Counted from the stretch's first letter, positions 9,343-17,581 are shown. The stretch: DNA of 64,000 nucleotides from Clostridia bacterium (GCA_017447775.1 JAFSMU010000026.1:36377-100376), one strand, 5' to 3'. Program-made: numbers and translations. The notes: generated by a model not told the origin, from the sequence alone.

Positions 9343-9664
9343 CGTTTTTCGCCTCCTTTTCTATTTTGACCATCTTGTGCATCTGCGCCATTGTGAAAAG
9401 TCGCTCTTGACGGGGGGTGGGGTTTCGTATTATAATAGGAATACCAAGCACCGACGCGCGCGCATATCTTCCAAGCACGAGGCCGAGGCCGGAGCTATCC
9501 ATAAATTCAACGCCCGACAGGTCGAAAACAAGCGCCTTCGGCTCTTTTGAAAAGAGCGCGCTGTCGATCTCCGCTCTTACCGAGGCGGCGCTGTGGTGGT
9601 CAAGCTCGCGCGGGAGAAATACGATCATCTCGCGCTCTTGCGTAAATTTAATAAGTTCATTCAT
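9323..9664 (-). CDS. spoIIAA: Anti-anti-sigma factor SpoIIAA
   Basis: A STAS-domain protein of 113 residues. The phosphorylation site is the conserved second serine of FMDSSGLG (Ser58). In its unphosphorylated form it displaces SigF from SpoIIAB. It is the first gene of the operon. GAGAGGG lies upstream of the ATG. I could not assign a SigH-type promoter with confidence; the upstream minus-strand DNA contains a TATTATATG stretch but no clear -35. Confidence 0.93.
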   Translation of the reverse strand: MNELIKFTQEREMIVFLPRELDHHSAASVRAEIDSALFSKEPKALVFDLSGVEFMDSSGLGLVLGRYARASVLGIPIIIRNPTPRQERLFTMAQMHKMVKIEKEAKNDEKAAK

Positions 9665-9791
9665 ACTTCCCTCTCGATTATTTCTTTTGACGATATCATA
9701 TCACATATAATACGAGAAATCGGTCGAAGGCGGGCGAGCGAAAAATAAATTTATTTGAATAAAAAATTTTATATAAATCGGAGAAAAAACA

Positions 9792-11807
9792 ATGGATATC
9801 GAAAAAATCATTTCGCAGATGACGCTTGAAGAAAAAGCGCTTATCGTAACAGGCGCCGGATCTATGGAAACATACGAGATCGCGCGGCTCGGCGTTCCGA
9901 AAAAGACAATGTCTGACGGGCCGCTCGGCGTCCGCACGGGAAAAGCTTCGGACAACTGCACGTCATTTCCCGGCATGTGCTCCCTCGGCGCTTCGTGGGA
10001 CAGACAAGCCGCGTTCAACATGGGAAAAGCGATAGGCGACGACTGCGTAAAACAGGGCGTCGGAATGATACTCGGGCCGGGAATGAACATAAAAAGAACG
10101 CCGCTTTGCGGGCGAAACTTCGAGTATTTTTCAGAGGATCCGCTCCTTGCGGGCGAAATGGCGGCGGGGTACGTTTCGGGCGTTCAGTCGACGGGAGTTT
10201 CCGCTTGTCCGAAACACTTCGCACTGAACAATCAGGAAGAAAACAGGCTTGAAACAAGCGTTGAGGTCGATGAGCGCGTAATGCGCGAGATATATCTTCG
10301 CGCATTTGAGATAATGGTGAAAAAATCGCACCCGGACGCAATAATGTGCGCCTACAACAAGATAAACTCGATTTGGTGTTCGGAAAACAAGTATCTGCTT
10401 ACAGATACGCTCAAAGATGAGTGGGGGTTTGACGGCGTCGTCGTTTCGGACTGGGGCGCCGTTCACGACTCTTGCCGTGCGATAAGCGCGGGACTCGATC
10501 TTGAAATGCCGCAAAATCGCGGGATCATCGAGGAAATAAGGAGCGGTATTGAGAGCGGAAAACTATCGATAGATGCGCTTGACGGCGCTGTTCGCCGCGT
10601 GCTTGAATTTGTATCGAAAAAGGCAAAACCCGCCGAAAAATACGACCGCGACGCGCAGCATAAAGCGGCGAGGGACGCGGCGGCGGCAGGCATCGTGCTT
10701 CTTAAAAACGACAGGGGCGTTCTCCCGCTGACAAGAGAAAAATACGACGGCAAGAAGATCGCCGTCGTCGGTGAATTTGCAAAGTCGCCCGTAATATGCG
10801 GGCAAGGCTCTGCCGAGGTCGCAACAGATGAAAAGTACATAGACTCGCCGCTTGACGAGCTGAAGCTCCGTCTGCCGAACACGCAGATAGACTATTTTGA
10901 AATGTTCAAAAAACGCGAGTTTTCCGCAAATATGCTCTGGCCGCAAAGCCCTGCTTTCAGGCAGAAAATGCGCGAGTATGACGCCGTTGTCATTTTTGTC
11001 GGCGATATGGAATCGGAAAACACCGAAAAGTTCGACAAGCGCACGATAAAAATGAATTACAACTACGATATGTTCGTCGAAGACGCGTGCAAATCGTGCA
11101 AAAACGTCGCCGCGGTGATACAGTCGGGCAGCGCCGTCATCATCGACGACTGGTGGAACAGGCGCATCGGTGCGATAGTCGAGATGTGGCTTGGCGGCGA
11201 GGGCGCGGGCGGCGCCGTTGCCGACGTTTTGTGCGGCGTTGTAAATCCGAGCGGCAAACTCCCCGAAACGTTCCCGAAAGTCGAGCGCCGCGACCTTGAC
11301 TTTGGCGACATTACGCACGTTGAATACTCCGAGCGTCTTGATGTCGGGTACAGATACTACGACCGCCACCCCGACGAGATACTTTATCCTTTCGGGCACG
11401 GGCTTTCATACACGACGTTTGAATATTCCGATCTTGACGCGCGCTTTGACGCAGGCAAGCTTATAGTCGATTTTACACTGAAAAACACGGGCGAGCTTGA
11501 CGGGGCTGAAGTCTGGCAAATATACGTCGGTGACGTTTACTCCACCCTTTCTCGCCCGATAAAAGAGCTTCGCGCGTTTGACAAAGTATTTCTTCGCGCG
11601 GGCGAGCAGCGCCGCATTCACGCCGAAATGACGAAGGACGAGCTTGGGCAGTTCAACGTATTTCTGCGCCGCCGCGTAAGCGAGGAAGGAATCTACGACG
11701 TGTTTGTCGGCGCTTCGTCGCGCGACATAAGACTGTGCGACAGGATCGCGCTCAAAGACGAAACGCCGTATTCGGTAAATCACCGCAACGAAGATATGAT
11801 CGGCTGA
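9792..11807 (+). CDS. Glycoside hydrolase family 3 (beta-glucosidase-like)
   Basis: A predicted cytoplasmic retaining exo-glycosidase of 671 residues without a signal peptide. The (beta/alpha)8 domain carries the KHFALNNQE motif (residues 141-149) and the nucleophile Asp220 in VVVSDWGAVHD. The alpha/beta sandwich domain follows (about 310-500). A fibronectin-III-like domain is at the C-terminus (about 565-660, beginning at GAEVWQIYVGD). GGAG lies upstream of the ATG. It is an isolated gene next to the spoIIA operon, so the substrate is not indicated by context; GH3 includes glucosidases, xylosidases and N-acetylglucosaminidases. Confidence 0.92.
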   Translation: MDIEKIISQMTLEEKALIVTGAGSMETYEIARLGVPKKTMSDGPLGVRTGKASDNCTSFPGMCSLGASWDRQAAFNMGKAIGDDCVKQGVGMILGPGMNIKRTPLCGRNFEYFSEDPLLAGEMAAGYVSGVQSTGVSACPKHFALNNQEENRLETSVEVDERVMREIYLRAFEIMVKKSHPDAIMCAYNKINSIWCSENKYLLTDTLKDEWGFDGVVVSDWGAVHDSCRAISAGLDLEMPQNRGIIEEIRSGIESGKLSIDALDGAVRRVLEFVSKKAKPAEKYDRDAQHKAARDAAAAGIVLLKNDRGVLPLTREKYDGKKIAVVGEFAKSPVICGQGSAEVATDEKYIDSPLDELKLRLPNTQIDYFEMFKKREFSANMLWPQSPAFRQKMREYDAVVIFVGDMESENTEKFDKRTIKMNYNYDMFVEDACKSCKNVAAVIQSGSAVIIDDWWNRRIGAIVEMWLGGEGAGGAVADVLCGVVNPSGKLPETFPKVERRDLDFGDITHVEYSERLDVGYRYYDRHPDEILYPFGHGLSYTTFEYSDLDARFDAGKLIVDFTLKNTGELDGAEVWQIYVGDVYSTLSRPIKELRAFDKVFLRAGEQRRIHAEMTKDELGQFNVFLRRRVSEEGIYDVFVGASSRDIRLCDRIALKDETPYSVNHRNEDMIG

Positions 11808-11841
11808 TTTTCCGGCACGAAAATAAATTTTCAAAAAGACC

Positions 11842-11870
11842 TTTACAAATCATTTTTTATCTGTTAGAAT
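11842..11870 (+). promoter_or_regulatory. Promoter of the structured RNA at 11,876
   Basis: TTTACA (11842-11847), 17 bp, TAGAAT (11865-11870). Predicted transcription starts at about 11876, exactly at the first base of the long closing stem of the RNA. Confidence 0.75.
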
Positions 11871-11875
11871 ATACT

Positions 11876-12041
11876 TGCCACATAAACTTAATATCGCCGC
11901 ATATAGGTGTGTGTATTTTTGTCAAAAATGATAAAAATGCATACTCCCGTTCTCGCATACCTATTGTGGCAGTGAGTTTGTGTGGCAGCAAGCGGAGTTG
12001 CGTTTTTGGTGCGCGGCTTTAGCTGCGCACATTTTTGTATA
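11876..12041 (+). ncRNA. Structured non-coding RNA, family not assigned
   Basis: This gene-sized segment has its own promoter and terminator and no reading frame with a ribosome site. Its ends fold back: 11876-11890 pairs with 11973-11987 over 15 bp with two G-U pairs. GCCGCA (11896-11901) and ATAGGT (11903-11908) pair with 11965-11970 and 11959-11964. An apical stem pairs 11909-11920 with 11933-11944. An unpaired strand (11945-11958) faces no bases on the other side. A second hairpin, GTGCGC...GCGCAC (12009-12030), ends in a T run. The long interrupted rod with a bulged 3' strand recalls 6S RNA, but the main fold (112 nt) is short for that, so I leave it unnamed. It could instead act as a leader of the lipoprotein gene at 12073. 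Confidence 0.65.
12009..12036 (+). terminator. Terminator of the structured RNA
   Basis: Stem GTGCGC-GGC with GC-T-GCGCAC closing a TTTA loop, followed by ATTTTTG. It separates the RNA from the downstream lipoprotein gene. Confidence 0.75.
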
Positions 12042-12072
12042 AATTAAAAAAATATATAAAAGGAGAAACCAA

Positions 12073-13176
12073 ATGAAAAGAATTGCCACTCTTATTCTGG
12101 CGGCACTGCTTGTATTCGCGCTTTGCGCCTGCGGAAAAGCAACTCCCGCCGCAACGGAAACGCCATCGTCCGAGGTAACGACGCCTGCCGCAACGGAACC
12201 GACGACAGCTCCGACAGCAGAACCGACGACAGAGCCGACAACGGCGCCCACGACAGAGCCGACAACGGCGCCCACGACAGAGCCGACAACCGAAGCCACG
12301 ACCGCGGAGCCTGTTGTCGAGCCTGCGATCTTCTCTTATTCCGATCCGATATTCGGCTTTACGCTGACCGCACCTTCGGGCTGGGTTGAAACAGAGAGCA
12401 CCGAGCCGGTCGTGTTCTTTGTAATAGACCCCGAAACGTCGACGAACATCAACGTGACGGTCGGCTCCTCTTACGGTTACGACGCTGAAACCTACGTTGT
12501 GCTTTTCCAGAACTCGCTTTCGTCAACTTTTGATTATACCTTTGAGCCGACAACGCCCGTAACGCTTGGAAATTCGGAGTTTTTACGATTCAAAGCGACA
12601 GCAAACGTTTACGGAGTCGAAACCACGCAGTACATATACATTGCTATTGAGGGACAAAACGCGTGCGTGATAGCGGCAACGGCACGTAACGGCGAGGAAG
12701 CAGACGCGTTTGAAGCGATGATAACGCCTTATGACAAAGAGCCGATAACACCCGGCGAGCCGAGCGATTCATATACGAATATAGATTTCGGCTTTACGTT
12801 CAACGTGCCTCTCGGCTGGACGGAAATTGAATACCCCGGGAGCGATATTGCATTTGCAAATATAGCAACCGGCAGCGGTATAATGTTTACCGTGTCTTCC
12901 TCAGAAGGACTTGACGAGAATACATATATAGATCTTTTCTTATCAGAACTTAGAAAAATTGGTTTGGGATATGAGATCGATGAAACAAGAACGCCCGTTA
13001 TGATCGGCGCTTCGCGCTTTCAAAGAGTGACCGCTCACGTAAGTTCAAACGGAGTTGATAATATGGATCAGTATATTTACATCGCCGTTATAGGCGAAAA
13101 AGCTTGTGTGATCTCGGCGACCACCGTTAGCGGAGCGATGACAAGCGATCAGATAGAAGCTAGGTTTTCAGAATAA
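12073..13176 (+). CDS. Repeat-linker lipoprotein with two tandem copies of one domain
   Basis: The protein has 367 residues. The signal peptide ends with a lipobox at Cys20 (ALCAC), so it is anchored on the outer face of the membrane. Residues ~22-82 form a Thr/Pro/Glu-rich spacer built from TTEPTTAP units. Two homologous domains of about 125 residues follow, each starting 'FGFT...GW.E' and containing 'Y.YIAI.G..ACVI.AT'. They resemble the PsbP/DUF1795-like fold, with low certainty. GGAGA precedes the ATG. Unknown function; the domain pair on a stalk suggests an extracellular binding role. Confidence 0.75.
   Translation: MKRIATLILAALLVFALCACGKATPAATETPSSEVTTPAATEPTTAPTAEPTTEPTTAPTTEPTTAPTTEPTTEATTAEPVVEPAIFSYSDPIFGFTLTAPSGWVETESTEPVVFFVIDPETSTNINVTVGSSYGYDAETYVVLFQNSLSSTFDYTFEPTTPVTLGNSEFLRFKATANVYGVETTQYIYIAIEGQNACVIAATARNGEEADAFEAMITPYDKEPITPGEPSDSYTNIDFGFTFNVPLGWTEIEYPGSDIAFANIATGSGIMFTVSSSEGLDENTYIDLFLSELRKIGLGYEIDETRTPVMIGASRFQRVTAHVSSNGVDNMDQYIYIAVIGEKACVISATTVSGAMTSDQIEARFSE
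12228..12290 (+). repeat. 24-bp tandem repeat encoding the Thr/Pro spacer
   Basis: Two exact 24-bp copies (12228-12251, 12252-12275) and a 15-bp partial copy (12276-12290), each coding eight residues. Being in frame, changes in copy number would alter stalk length without breaking the gene. Confidence 0.9.
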
Positions 13177-13189
13177 AGCTTTTATAAAT

Positions 13190-13215
13190 AAAAAGCCCGC
13201 AAAAGCGGGCTTTTT
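13190..13215 (+). terminator. Terminator of the repeat-linker lipoprotein gene
   Basis: Arms AAAAAGCCCGC and GCGGGCTTTTT with an AAAA loop. Confidence 0.85.
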
Positions 13216-13220
13216 AACTT

Positions 13221-13248
13221 AAAAGGCGCTCATATGAGCGCCTTTTTG
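13221..13248 (-). terminator. Terminator of the rpsB-tsf operon
   Basis: A 13-bp perfect palindrome (AAAAGGCGCTCAT and its complement) directly downstream of tsf on the minus strand; T run on both sides. Confidence 0.8.
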
Positions 13249-13257
13249 TAATGTCTA

Positions 13258-14187
13258 TTATTTGCCGAGCATTTTTGCGACTTCTTCGTCGAGGTTGTCT
13301 ACCTTTTTCTCGATGCCTTCGCCGCGTTCATATCTCTCAAAGCCTGCGATCTTGATGCTGCCGCCGAGAGCCTTCGCCGTCTGTGCAACGTAACCGGAGA
13401 CCTTCATGCTGTCGTCCTTAACGTATGCCTGCTCTGTAAGGCAGTTAGCCTCATAGAACTTGCCAAGCTTACCTGTTGCCATCTTTTCGATGATGGGTTC
13501 GGGTTTGGAAGCGTTCTTCGGATCGTTCTTGATCTGCTCTTTGATGATAGCCGTTTCTTCAGCTATAACGGATGCGGGAACGGATGCGGGATCGAGGTAC
13601 TGCGTCGGATATGCGCCGAGCTGGAGCGCGATATTCTTTGCAAATTCAGCAAAGTCAGCGCCGTTTGTGTCAACGCCGTCTGTTACGAACTTAACAATAA
13701 CACCCGTAACGCCGTTACCGTGTACGTATGTGCTTGTTGTGCCTTCAACAACTACGAAGCGGCGGAGAGTGATGTTCTCGCCGATCGTGAAGATCTTATC
13801 CTTAACAGTTGCTTCAACCGTGTACTCTGTGCCGTCGAACTTGCAAGCGTTAAGCTCTGCAATGTCCTTCGGATTGCAGGAAAGGATGGTGCGAAGGATG
13901 CCGTTTACGAACTCAACGAAAGTTGCGTTCTTTGCAACGAAGTCTGTCTCGGAGTTGACCTCGACCATAGCCGTCTTGTCGCCGTCTTTCATTATTGCAA
14001 CAAGTCCCTCTGCAGCTATTCTGTCTGCTTTCTTTGCAGCAACTGCAACGCCGCGTTCGCGGAGAAGCTTGATCGCCGCTTCAACGTCGCCCTCTGCTTC
14101 AACAAGAGCCTTTTTGCAGTCCATAAGACCTGCGCCTGTTTTCTTTTTGAGGTCACCTACCATCTGTGCGGATATATTAACTGCCAT
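13258..14187 (-). CDS. tsf: Translation elongation factor Ts
   Basis: The nucleotide exchange factor for EF-Tu, 309 residues. The N-terminal UBA-like region starts with VGDLKKKTGAGLMDCKKAL, and the core contains the signature VEVNSETDFVAKN. It lies 27 bp behind rpsB, the universal arrangement, with an AGGAGG site upstream of the ATG. Confidence 0.97.
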   Translation of the reverse strand: MAVNISAQMVGDLKKKTGAGLMDCKKALVEAEGDVEAAIKLLRERGVAVAAKKADRIAAEGLVAIMKDGDKTAMVEVNSETDFVAKNATFVEFVNGILRTILSCNPKDIAELNACKFDGTEYTVEATVKDKIFTIGENITLRRFVVVEGTTSTYVHGNGVTGVIVKFVTDGVDTNGADFAEFAKNIALQLGAYPTQYLDPASVPASVIAEETAIIKEQIKNDPKNASKPEPIIEKMATGKLGKFYEANCLTEQAYVKDDSMKVSGYVAQTAKALGGSIKIAGFERYERGEGIEKKVDNLDEEVAKMLGK

Positions 14188-14214
14188 TTTTATTTCCTCC
14201 TGTTTGTTACTTGA

Positions 14215-14961
14215 TTATTCAGCGTCGCTTTCTGCTGTTTCTTCTGTTTCTGCGCTTTCGGAAGCGGGTGTGTTCTGTTCGCCCTGCTTGCCCTCTATAA
14301 CTGCGTCTGCAAGTACGGAGGAGATGAGCTTGATAGCGCGGATAGCGTCGTCGTTGCCGGGGATAACGTAGTCTGCGTCGTCAGGGTCGCAGTTCGTATC
14401 AACGATAGCGATAACGGGGATGCCGAGCTTCTTTGCTTCGAGAACGGCGTTGTGCTCTTTCTTCGGGTCAACTATGAATATAGCATCCGGAAGTCCGGGC
14501 ATTGTCTTGATACCGCCGAGGTTTCTTTCGAGGTCGTTCATCTCTTTTGTGAGCTGAGCTACTTCCTTCTTGGGAAGGAGGTTGAACGTGCCGTCCTCAG
14601 ACATCTTTTCAAGAGATTCAAGGCGCTTGATGCTTCTTGTGATCGTCTTGTAGTTTGTGAGCATACCGCCGAGCCAACGTACGTTTACATAGTACATTCC
14701 GCAGCGCTCTGCTTCTTCCTTGATAGCGTCAGCAGCCTGTTTCTTTGTTCCGACGAAGAGGATCTTACCGTCGTTTGCCGCAACTTCGCGAGCGAACATA
14801 TAAGCCTCTTCTACCTTGCCGACTGTCTTCTGAAGGTCGATGATGTAGATGCCGTTTCTTTCCGTGAAGATGTATTCAGCCATTTTAGGGTTCCATCTTC
14901 TTGTGTGGTGTCCGAAATGAACACCGGCTTCGAGTAACTGTTTGAGTGTGATTACTGCCAT
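14215..14961 (-). CDS. rpsB: Ribosomal protein S2
   Basis: A small-subunit protein of 248 residues with the family signatures '[19 protein letters not shown]' and '[34 protein letters not shown]'. The start is MAVITLKQ at 14961, with AAGGAGA just upstream; the longer open frame has no ribosome site. The C-terminal extension is Ser/Glu-rich. It leads the rpsB-tsf operon from the promoter at 15103-15131, with a long folded leader. Confidence 0.97.
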   Translation of the reverse strand: MAVITLKQLLEAGVHFGHHTRRWNPKMAEYIFTERNGIYIIDLQKTVGKVEEAYMFAREVAANDGKILFVGTKKQAADAIKEEAERCGMYYVNVRWLGGMLTNYKTITRSIKRLESLEKMSEDGTFNLLPKKEVAQLTKEMNDLERNLGGIKTMPGLPDAIFIVDPKKEHNAVLEAKKLGIPVIAIVDTNCDPDDADYVIPGNDDAIRAIKLISSVLADAVIEGKQGEQNTPASESAETEETAESDAE

Positions 14962-14990
14962 TTTTTTGTCTCCTTTTTGGTTTTTTCCAC

Positions 14991-15047
14991 CACGGGAAAA
15001 CGCTCGCATGCCAAACCTTTCGGCACCAAAGGCAATGTTTTTCCGTG
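14991..15047 (-). promoter_or_regulatory. Folded 5' leader of rpsB
   Basis: The ~135-nt leader contains CACGGAAAA pairing with TTTTCCCGTG (one bulge) around an inner TGCC...GGCA stem. A second fold, CGGGCGACGAGTACCCG, lies upstream near the 5' end. S2 is known to autoregulate rpsB translation in E. coli; whether this leader binds S2 is inference. Confidence 0.5.
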
Positions 15048-15102
15048 TGTGAATTTTTTATTTTTTCGGTTTCCGGGTACTCGTCGCCCGAAAATCCGAT
15101 AT

Positions 15103-15131
15103 ATTTTATCATATTTTCATCACAATTTCAA
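15103..15131 (-). promoter_or_regulatory. Promoter of rpsB-tsf
   Basis: Minus strand TTGAAA (15126-15131), 17 bp, TAAAAT (15103-15108). Confidence 0.75.
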
Positions 15132-15171
15132 GGGGTTATTGCAAAAAAGTTGTGATTTTATGCGATTTCTT

Positions 15172-15456
15172 TCATTTTTTCTTTGATTTTCCCTCGCATT
15201 TGAGCCGCTCGTATATTTCCGGCCCGATATTTACAAGCACAGCGTCCTCGCCGAAGCAAGCGATCTTATCCCACGGGATGACAAGCTCCTCGCACTTGCC
15301 AAATCCGAACACCCTGCAATCGAAAAGCACGACAATGGCAACGACCTGCCCCGAGCAAGCCTCCACCTCGACGTCGTACACGTACCCAAGCCGCCGCCCG
15401 TCGCAAGTGTTTATCACTTCTTTTTCTCTTAAATCGTTGACGGAAAATCTGTCCAT
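15172..15456 (-). CDS. YlmC/YmxH family PRC-barrel sporulation protein
   Basis: A 94-residue single PRC-barrel domain. The pattern 'R-x-K-E-V-I-N-x-x-D-G-R-R-L-G-Y-V-x-D-V-E' and 'IPWDKIACFGEDAVLV' is characteristic of the YlmC/YmxH family found in endospore formers. GGAGG lies upstream of the ATG. Exact role unknown; family membership supports a sporulating host. Confidence 0.85.
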   Translation of the reverse strand: MDRFSVNDLREKEVINTCDGRRLGYVYDVEVEACSGQVVAIVVLFDCRVFGFGKCEELVIPWDKIACFGEDAVLVNIGPEIYERLKCEGKSKKK

Positions 15457-15510
15457 ATTCGCCTCCGCAAAAACGGTTTTTTATATTTTATGCGGAAAAA
15501 GGCGCGAAAA

Positions 15511-16059
15511 TCACAGCTTTTTTACCATTCCGTACTCGTCGGTCAGCGTTCCGTCGGCTGTGCGAAGCGCATCGTGATGAACGTAGTCGATCTTAAAGCC
15601 CATTTTTTTGTAGAGCGCCTGAGCGCGTGTATTGTTCGCAAAACATTCAAGCTCCATAAGCGTTACGCCATCGCGTGCGCGGGCAATCTTTTCCATTTTC
15701 TCGAACATAAGAGTGCCGATGCCGAGTCCCCAGTATTTTTTGCGTATTGCAATTGCAATCGTCGCGCGGTGAGATGTGCGATACATACTTTTGAACATTA
15801 TCTCGCAGTTACCCGCGACAACTCCGTCTATTTCGCATAAAATTTTAACACTATCCGGCGAATCGATCCCACTGCTTATCCATTTCTTCTCCGATTCGAT
15901 ATCGGGGCGCGGATCGCATCCGCGGCGCATAAGAAAATCGGTTTCCGACGATACCGCGGCAAGATAATCAAGCATCGCCTCGGCGTCCTCAACGCGCGGC
16001 GAGCGAAATGTTGCAACAATGCCGTTTTCAAGCGTAATTTTCTTTTCTTCGAATGTCAT
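15511..16059 (-). CDS. GNAT family N-acetyltransferase
   Basis: The protein has 182 residues. The acetyl-CoA site is visible as a strand of alternating hydrophobics (TIAIAIRKKYWGLGIGTLMFEKM), followed by the beta-alpha unit LECFANNTRAQALYKKMGF. This is the layout of RimJ/RimL-like enzymes acting on protein N-termini or small amines. The ATG is preceded by AGGAGGGG. Substrate unknown. Confidence 0.88.
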   Translation of the reverse strand: MTFEEKKITLENGIVATFRSPRVEDAEAMLDYLAAVSSETDFLMRRGCDPRPDIESEKKWISSGIDSPDSVKILCEIDGVVAGNCEIMFKSMYRTSHRATIAIAIRKKYWGLGIGTLMFEKMEKIARARDGVTLMELECFANNTRAQALYKKMGFKIDYVHHDALRTADGTLTDEYGMVKKL

Positions 16060-16127
16060 TTAGCCCCTCCTGATAACGTAAATTTTCGATATTATACCGC
16101 AATTTTTTCGGTTTGTCAAGTAAGGTA

Positions 16128-16156
16128 TTGAATTTTTGCAAATTAAATTATATAAT
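16128..16156 (+). promoter_or_regulatory. Promoter of the QueG-like gene
   Basis: TTGAAT (16128-16133), 17 bp, TATAAT (16151-16156). Confidence 0.7.
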
Positions 16157-16185
16157 AGATAAAAAGAAATGATACGGTGATAAAA

Positions 16186-16872
16186 ATGTTTGAAAAAGAG
16201 ATAGAAGCAATGCTGCGATCAAACGGCGCGAGCCTTGTCGGTTTTTCGTGTGTTGAAAGCGCCCCGTCTCCCGACTATCCCGAGTTTAAGTATGCGGTAA
16301 CGATAGCGCGCAAAATGTCGGACACCGTTATCGAAACGATAGACGGGCGGCCGACGATGTCGTACTTTCAGCATTACAGGATAACAAACACAAAGCTCGA
16401 TCTGCTTGCGCTTTGCGTCGTTGATTTTATAGAGGAGCGCGGTTTCCGTGCGCTTCCTGTCGCCGCGTCGCAAAGCACGCCATACGCCAAGGGCGAATAT
16501 CGCGGCATATTCCCGCACAAGACGGGCGCGCTCCTGTCAGGTCTTGGCTATATCGGCAAAAACGGGCTGCTGATAACGGAGGAATTCGGGCCGCGCGTGC
16601 GCTTTGCCACCGTTCTTACCGATATGCCGCTCAAGGCGCAAAGGCCGATGATAAACGACGGTTGCGGCGCGTGTTTGATATGCAAAAACGCCTGCCCCGC
16701 AGGTGCGATCACAGGCGAAAATTACGTTGTCGGCGCTGAGCGCGGCAGTGTTATCGACGCCAAAAAATGCTCTGATCACATGAAAACGTATAATGACGTC
16801 GGGCGCGGCGCTGTCTGCGGGATATGCGTTGCCGTATGTCCGAAAGGAAAAAATAAAGCAAAAAAGGGTTGA
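16186..16872 (+). CDS. QueG-like protein with two 4Fe-4S clusters
   Basis: The protein has 228 residues from ATG 16186; a GTG nine bases earlier is also possible, but GGTG fits better as its ribosome site. Two four-cysteine sets (CGACLICKNACP, and a later set CSDH plus CGICVAVCP) form a double 4Fe-4S domain like that of epoxyqueuosine reductase. The protein is much shorter than QueG (usually above 330 residues) and lacks most of the cobalamin-binding part. It lies directly upstream of the preQ1-type leader and queT, so a role in queuosine metabolism is plausible but not proven. Confidence 0.8.
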   Translation: MFEKEIEAMLRSNGASLVGFSCVESAPSPDYPEFKYAVTIARKMSDTVIETIDGRPTMSYFQHYRITNTKLDLLALCVVDFIEERGFRALPVAASQSTPYAKGEYRGIFPHKTGALLSGLGYIGKNGLLITEEFGPRVRFATVLTDMPLKAQRPMINDGCGACLICKNACPAGAITGENYVVGAERGSVIDAKKCSDHMKTYNDVGRGAVCGICVAVCPKGKNKAKKG

Positions 16873-16889
16873 CAAAAGCCCTTTTTTTT
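16860..16889 (+). terminator. Terminator of the QueG-like gene
   Basis: AAAAGGG pairs with CCCTTTT, followed by a long T run. The stem includes the last codons, and the stop codon TGA (16870-16872) lies in the loop, which also holds the -35 box of the next promoter. Confidence 0.8.
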
Positions 16890-16897
16890 GATAGTAT
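16869..16897 (+). promoter_or_regulatory. Promoter of queT
   Basis: TTGACA (16869-16874), 17 bp, TAGTAT (16892-16897). It is nested in the preceding terminator, so the riboswitch RNA begins at about 16904. Confidence 0.8.
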
Positions 16898-16902
16898 ATC
16901 AC

Positions 16903-16967
16903 GCGGTGAGTTCGAAACCATCCTCACCGAGCCTTTATAGGTTAAAAAACAAAACTAAGGAGTAACC
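16903..16967 (+). promoter_or_regulatory. preQ1-type riboswitch candidate controlling queT
   Basis: Stem GGTGAG (16905-16910) pairs with CTCACC (16923-16928) around a 12-nt loop starting TTC and containing AACC. A small hairpin (AGCC...GGTT, 16930-16943) and an A-rich tail (AAAAAACAAAACTAAGGAG) follow. This is the general preQ1-I arrangement (hairpin loop plus A-rich tail folding to a pseudoknot whose 3' end is the ribosome site), with an extra small hairpin. GGTTA (16940-16944) can instead pair with TAACC (16963-16967), enclosing AAGGAG, so translational control is likely. The class cannot be fixed by eye. Confidence 0.75.
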
Positions 16968-16974
16968 CAAAAAA

Positions 16975-17535
16975 ATGAAGAACAAAAAACTTTTATTCAT
17001 CACGCACGCCGCCGCTATCGCGGCACTGTACGTGGTGCTGACGCTTGTTGCCGCTTCGTTCAACCTTGCATCGTATGAGGTGCAGATGCGCCTTTCCGAA
17101 GCTCTGTGCATTTTTCCCGCGTTCACGCCCGCGGCGATCCCGGGATTGTTTATCGGATGCCTTATCTCCAATTTCATCGCCGGAGCCGGCCCGTGGGACG
17201 TTGTTTTCGGATCCCTCGCAACGCTTATCGGCGCTGTCGGAACATACCTTCTCCGCAAAATCGCGCTCCGCGGAAAACTCGGGTTTGTCGCGGCCATTCC
17301 ACCGATCGTATCGAATATGATCATCATACCGCTTGTTCTTTACTTCACTATCAACGCAGAGTGGTCGATCCCGATGCTTATGCTCTCCGTCGGCCTTGGC
17401 GAGCTGATCGCCTGCGGCGTTATCGGTACAATACTGTTCTACGTCGTCAAGAGATACGGCGATAAACTCGGTTTTGCAACGAAAATTGAAGAAAAGAAAA
17501 ATGCAGACAACGTACTAAAAGAAGCAAATCCGTAA
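16975..17535 (+). CDS. queT: QueT family queuosine precursor transporter
   Basis: A membrane protein of 186 residues with five to six hydrophobic helices, predicted to be the substrate-binding S component of an energy-coupling factor importer for a queuosine precursor. The family signature is 'YEVQMRLSEALCIFPAFTPAAIPGLFIGCLISNF'. The start follows AAGGAG with 12 bases between, inside the riboswitch platform. The shared ECF ATPase and T component are not in the window. Confidence 0.92.
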   Translation: MKNKKLLFITHAAAIAALYVVLTLVAASFNLASYEVQMRLSEALCIFPAFTPAAIPGLFIGCLISNFIAGAGPWDVVFGSLATLIGAVGTYLLRKIALRGKLGFVAAIPPIVSNMIIIPLVLYFTINAEWSIPMLMLSVGLGELIACGVIGTILFYVVKRYGDKLGFATKIEEKKNADNVLKEANP

Positions 17536-17581
17536 GAATAAGTTATACAAATATTTACATATTTCAATATTGATGGTTTTG

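Noticed and set aside
12228..12290. CRISPR-like short repeats
   Set aside because: The repeats are contiguous without spacers and lie in frame inside a protein spacer. No other regularly spaced repeats were seen in the window.
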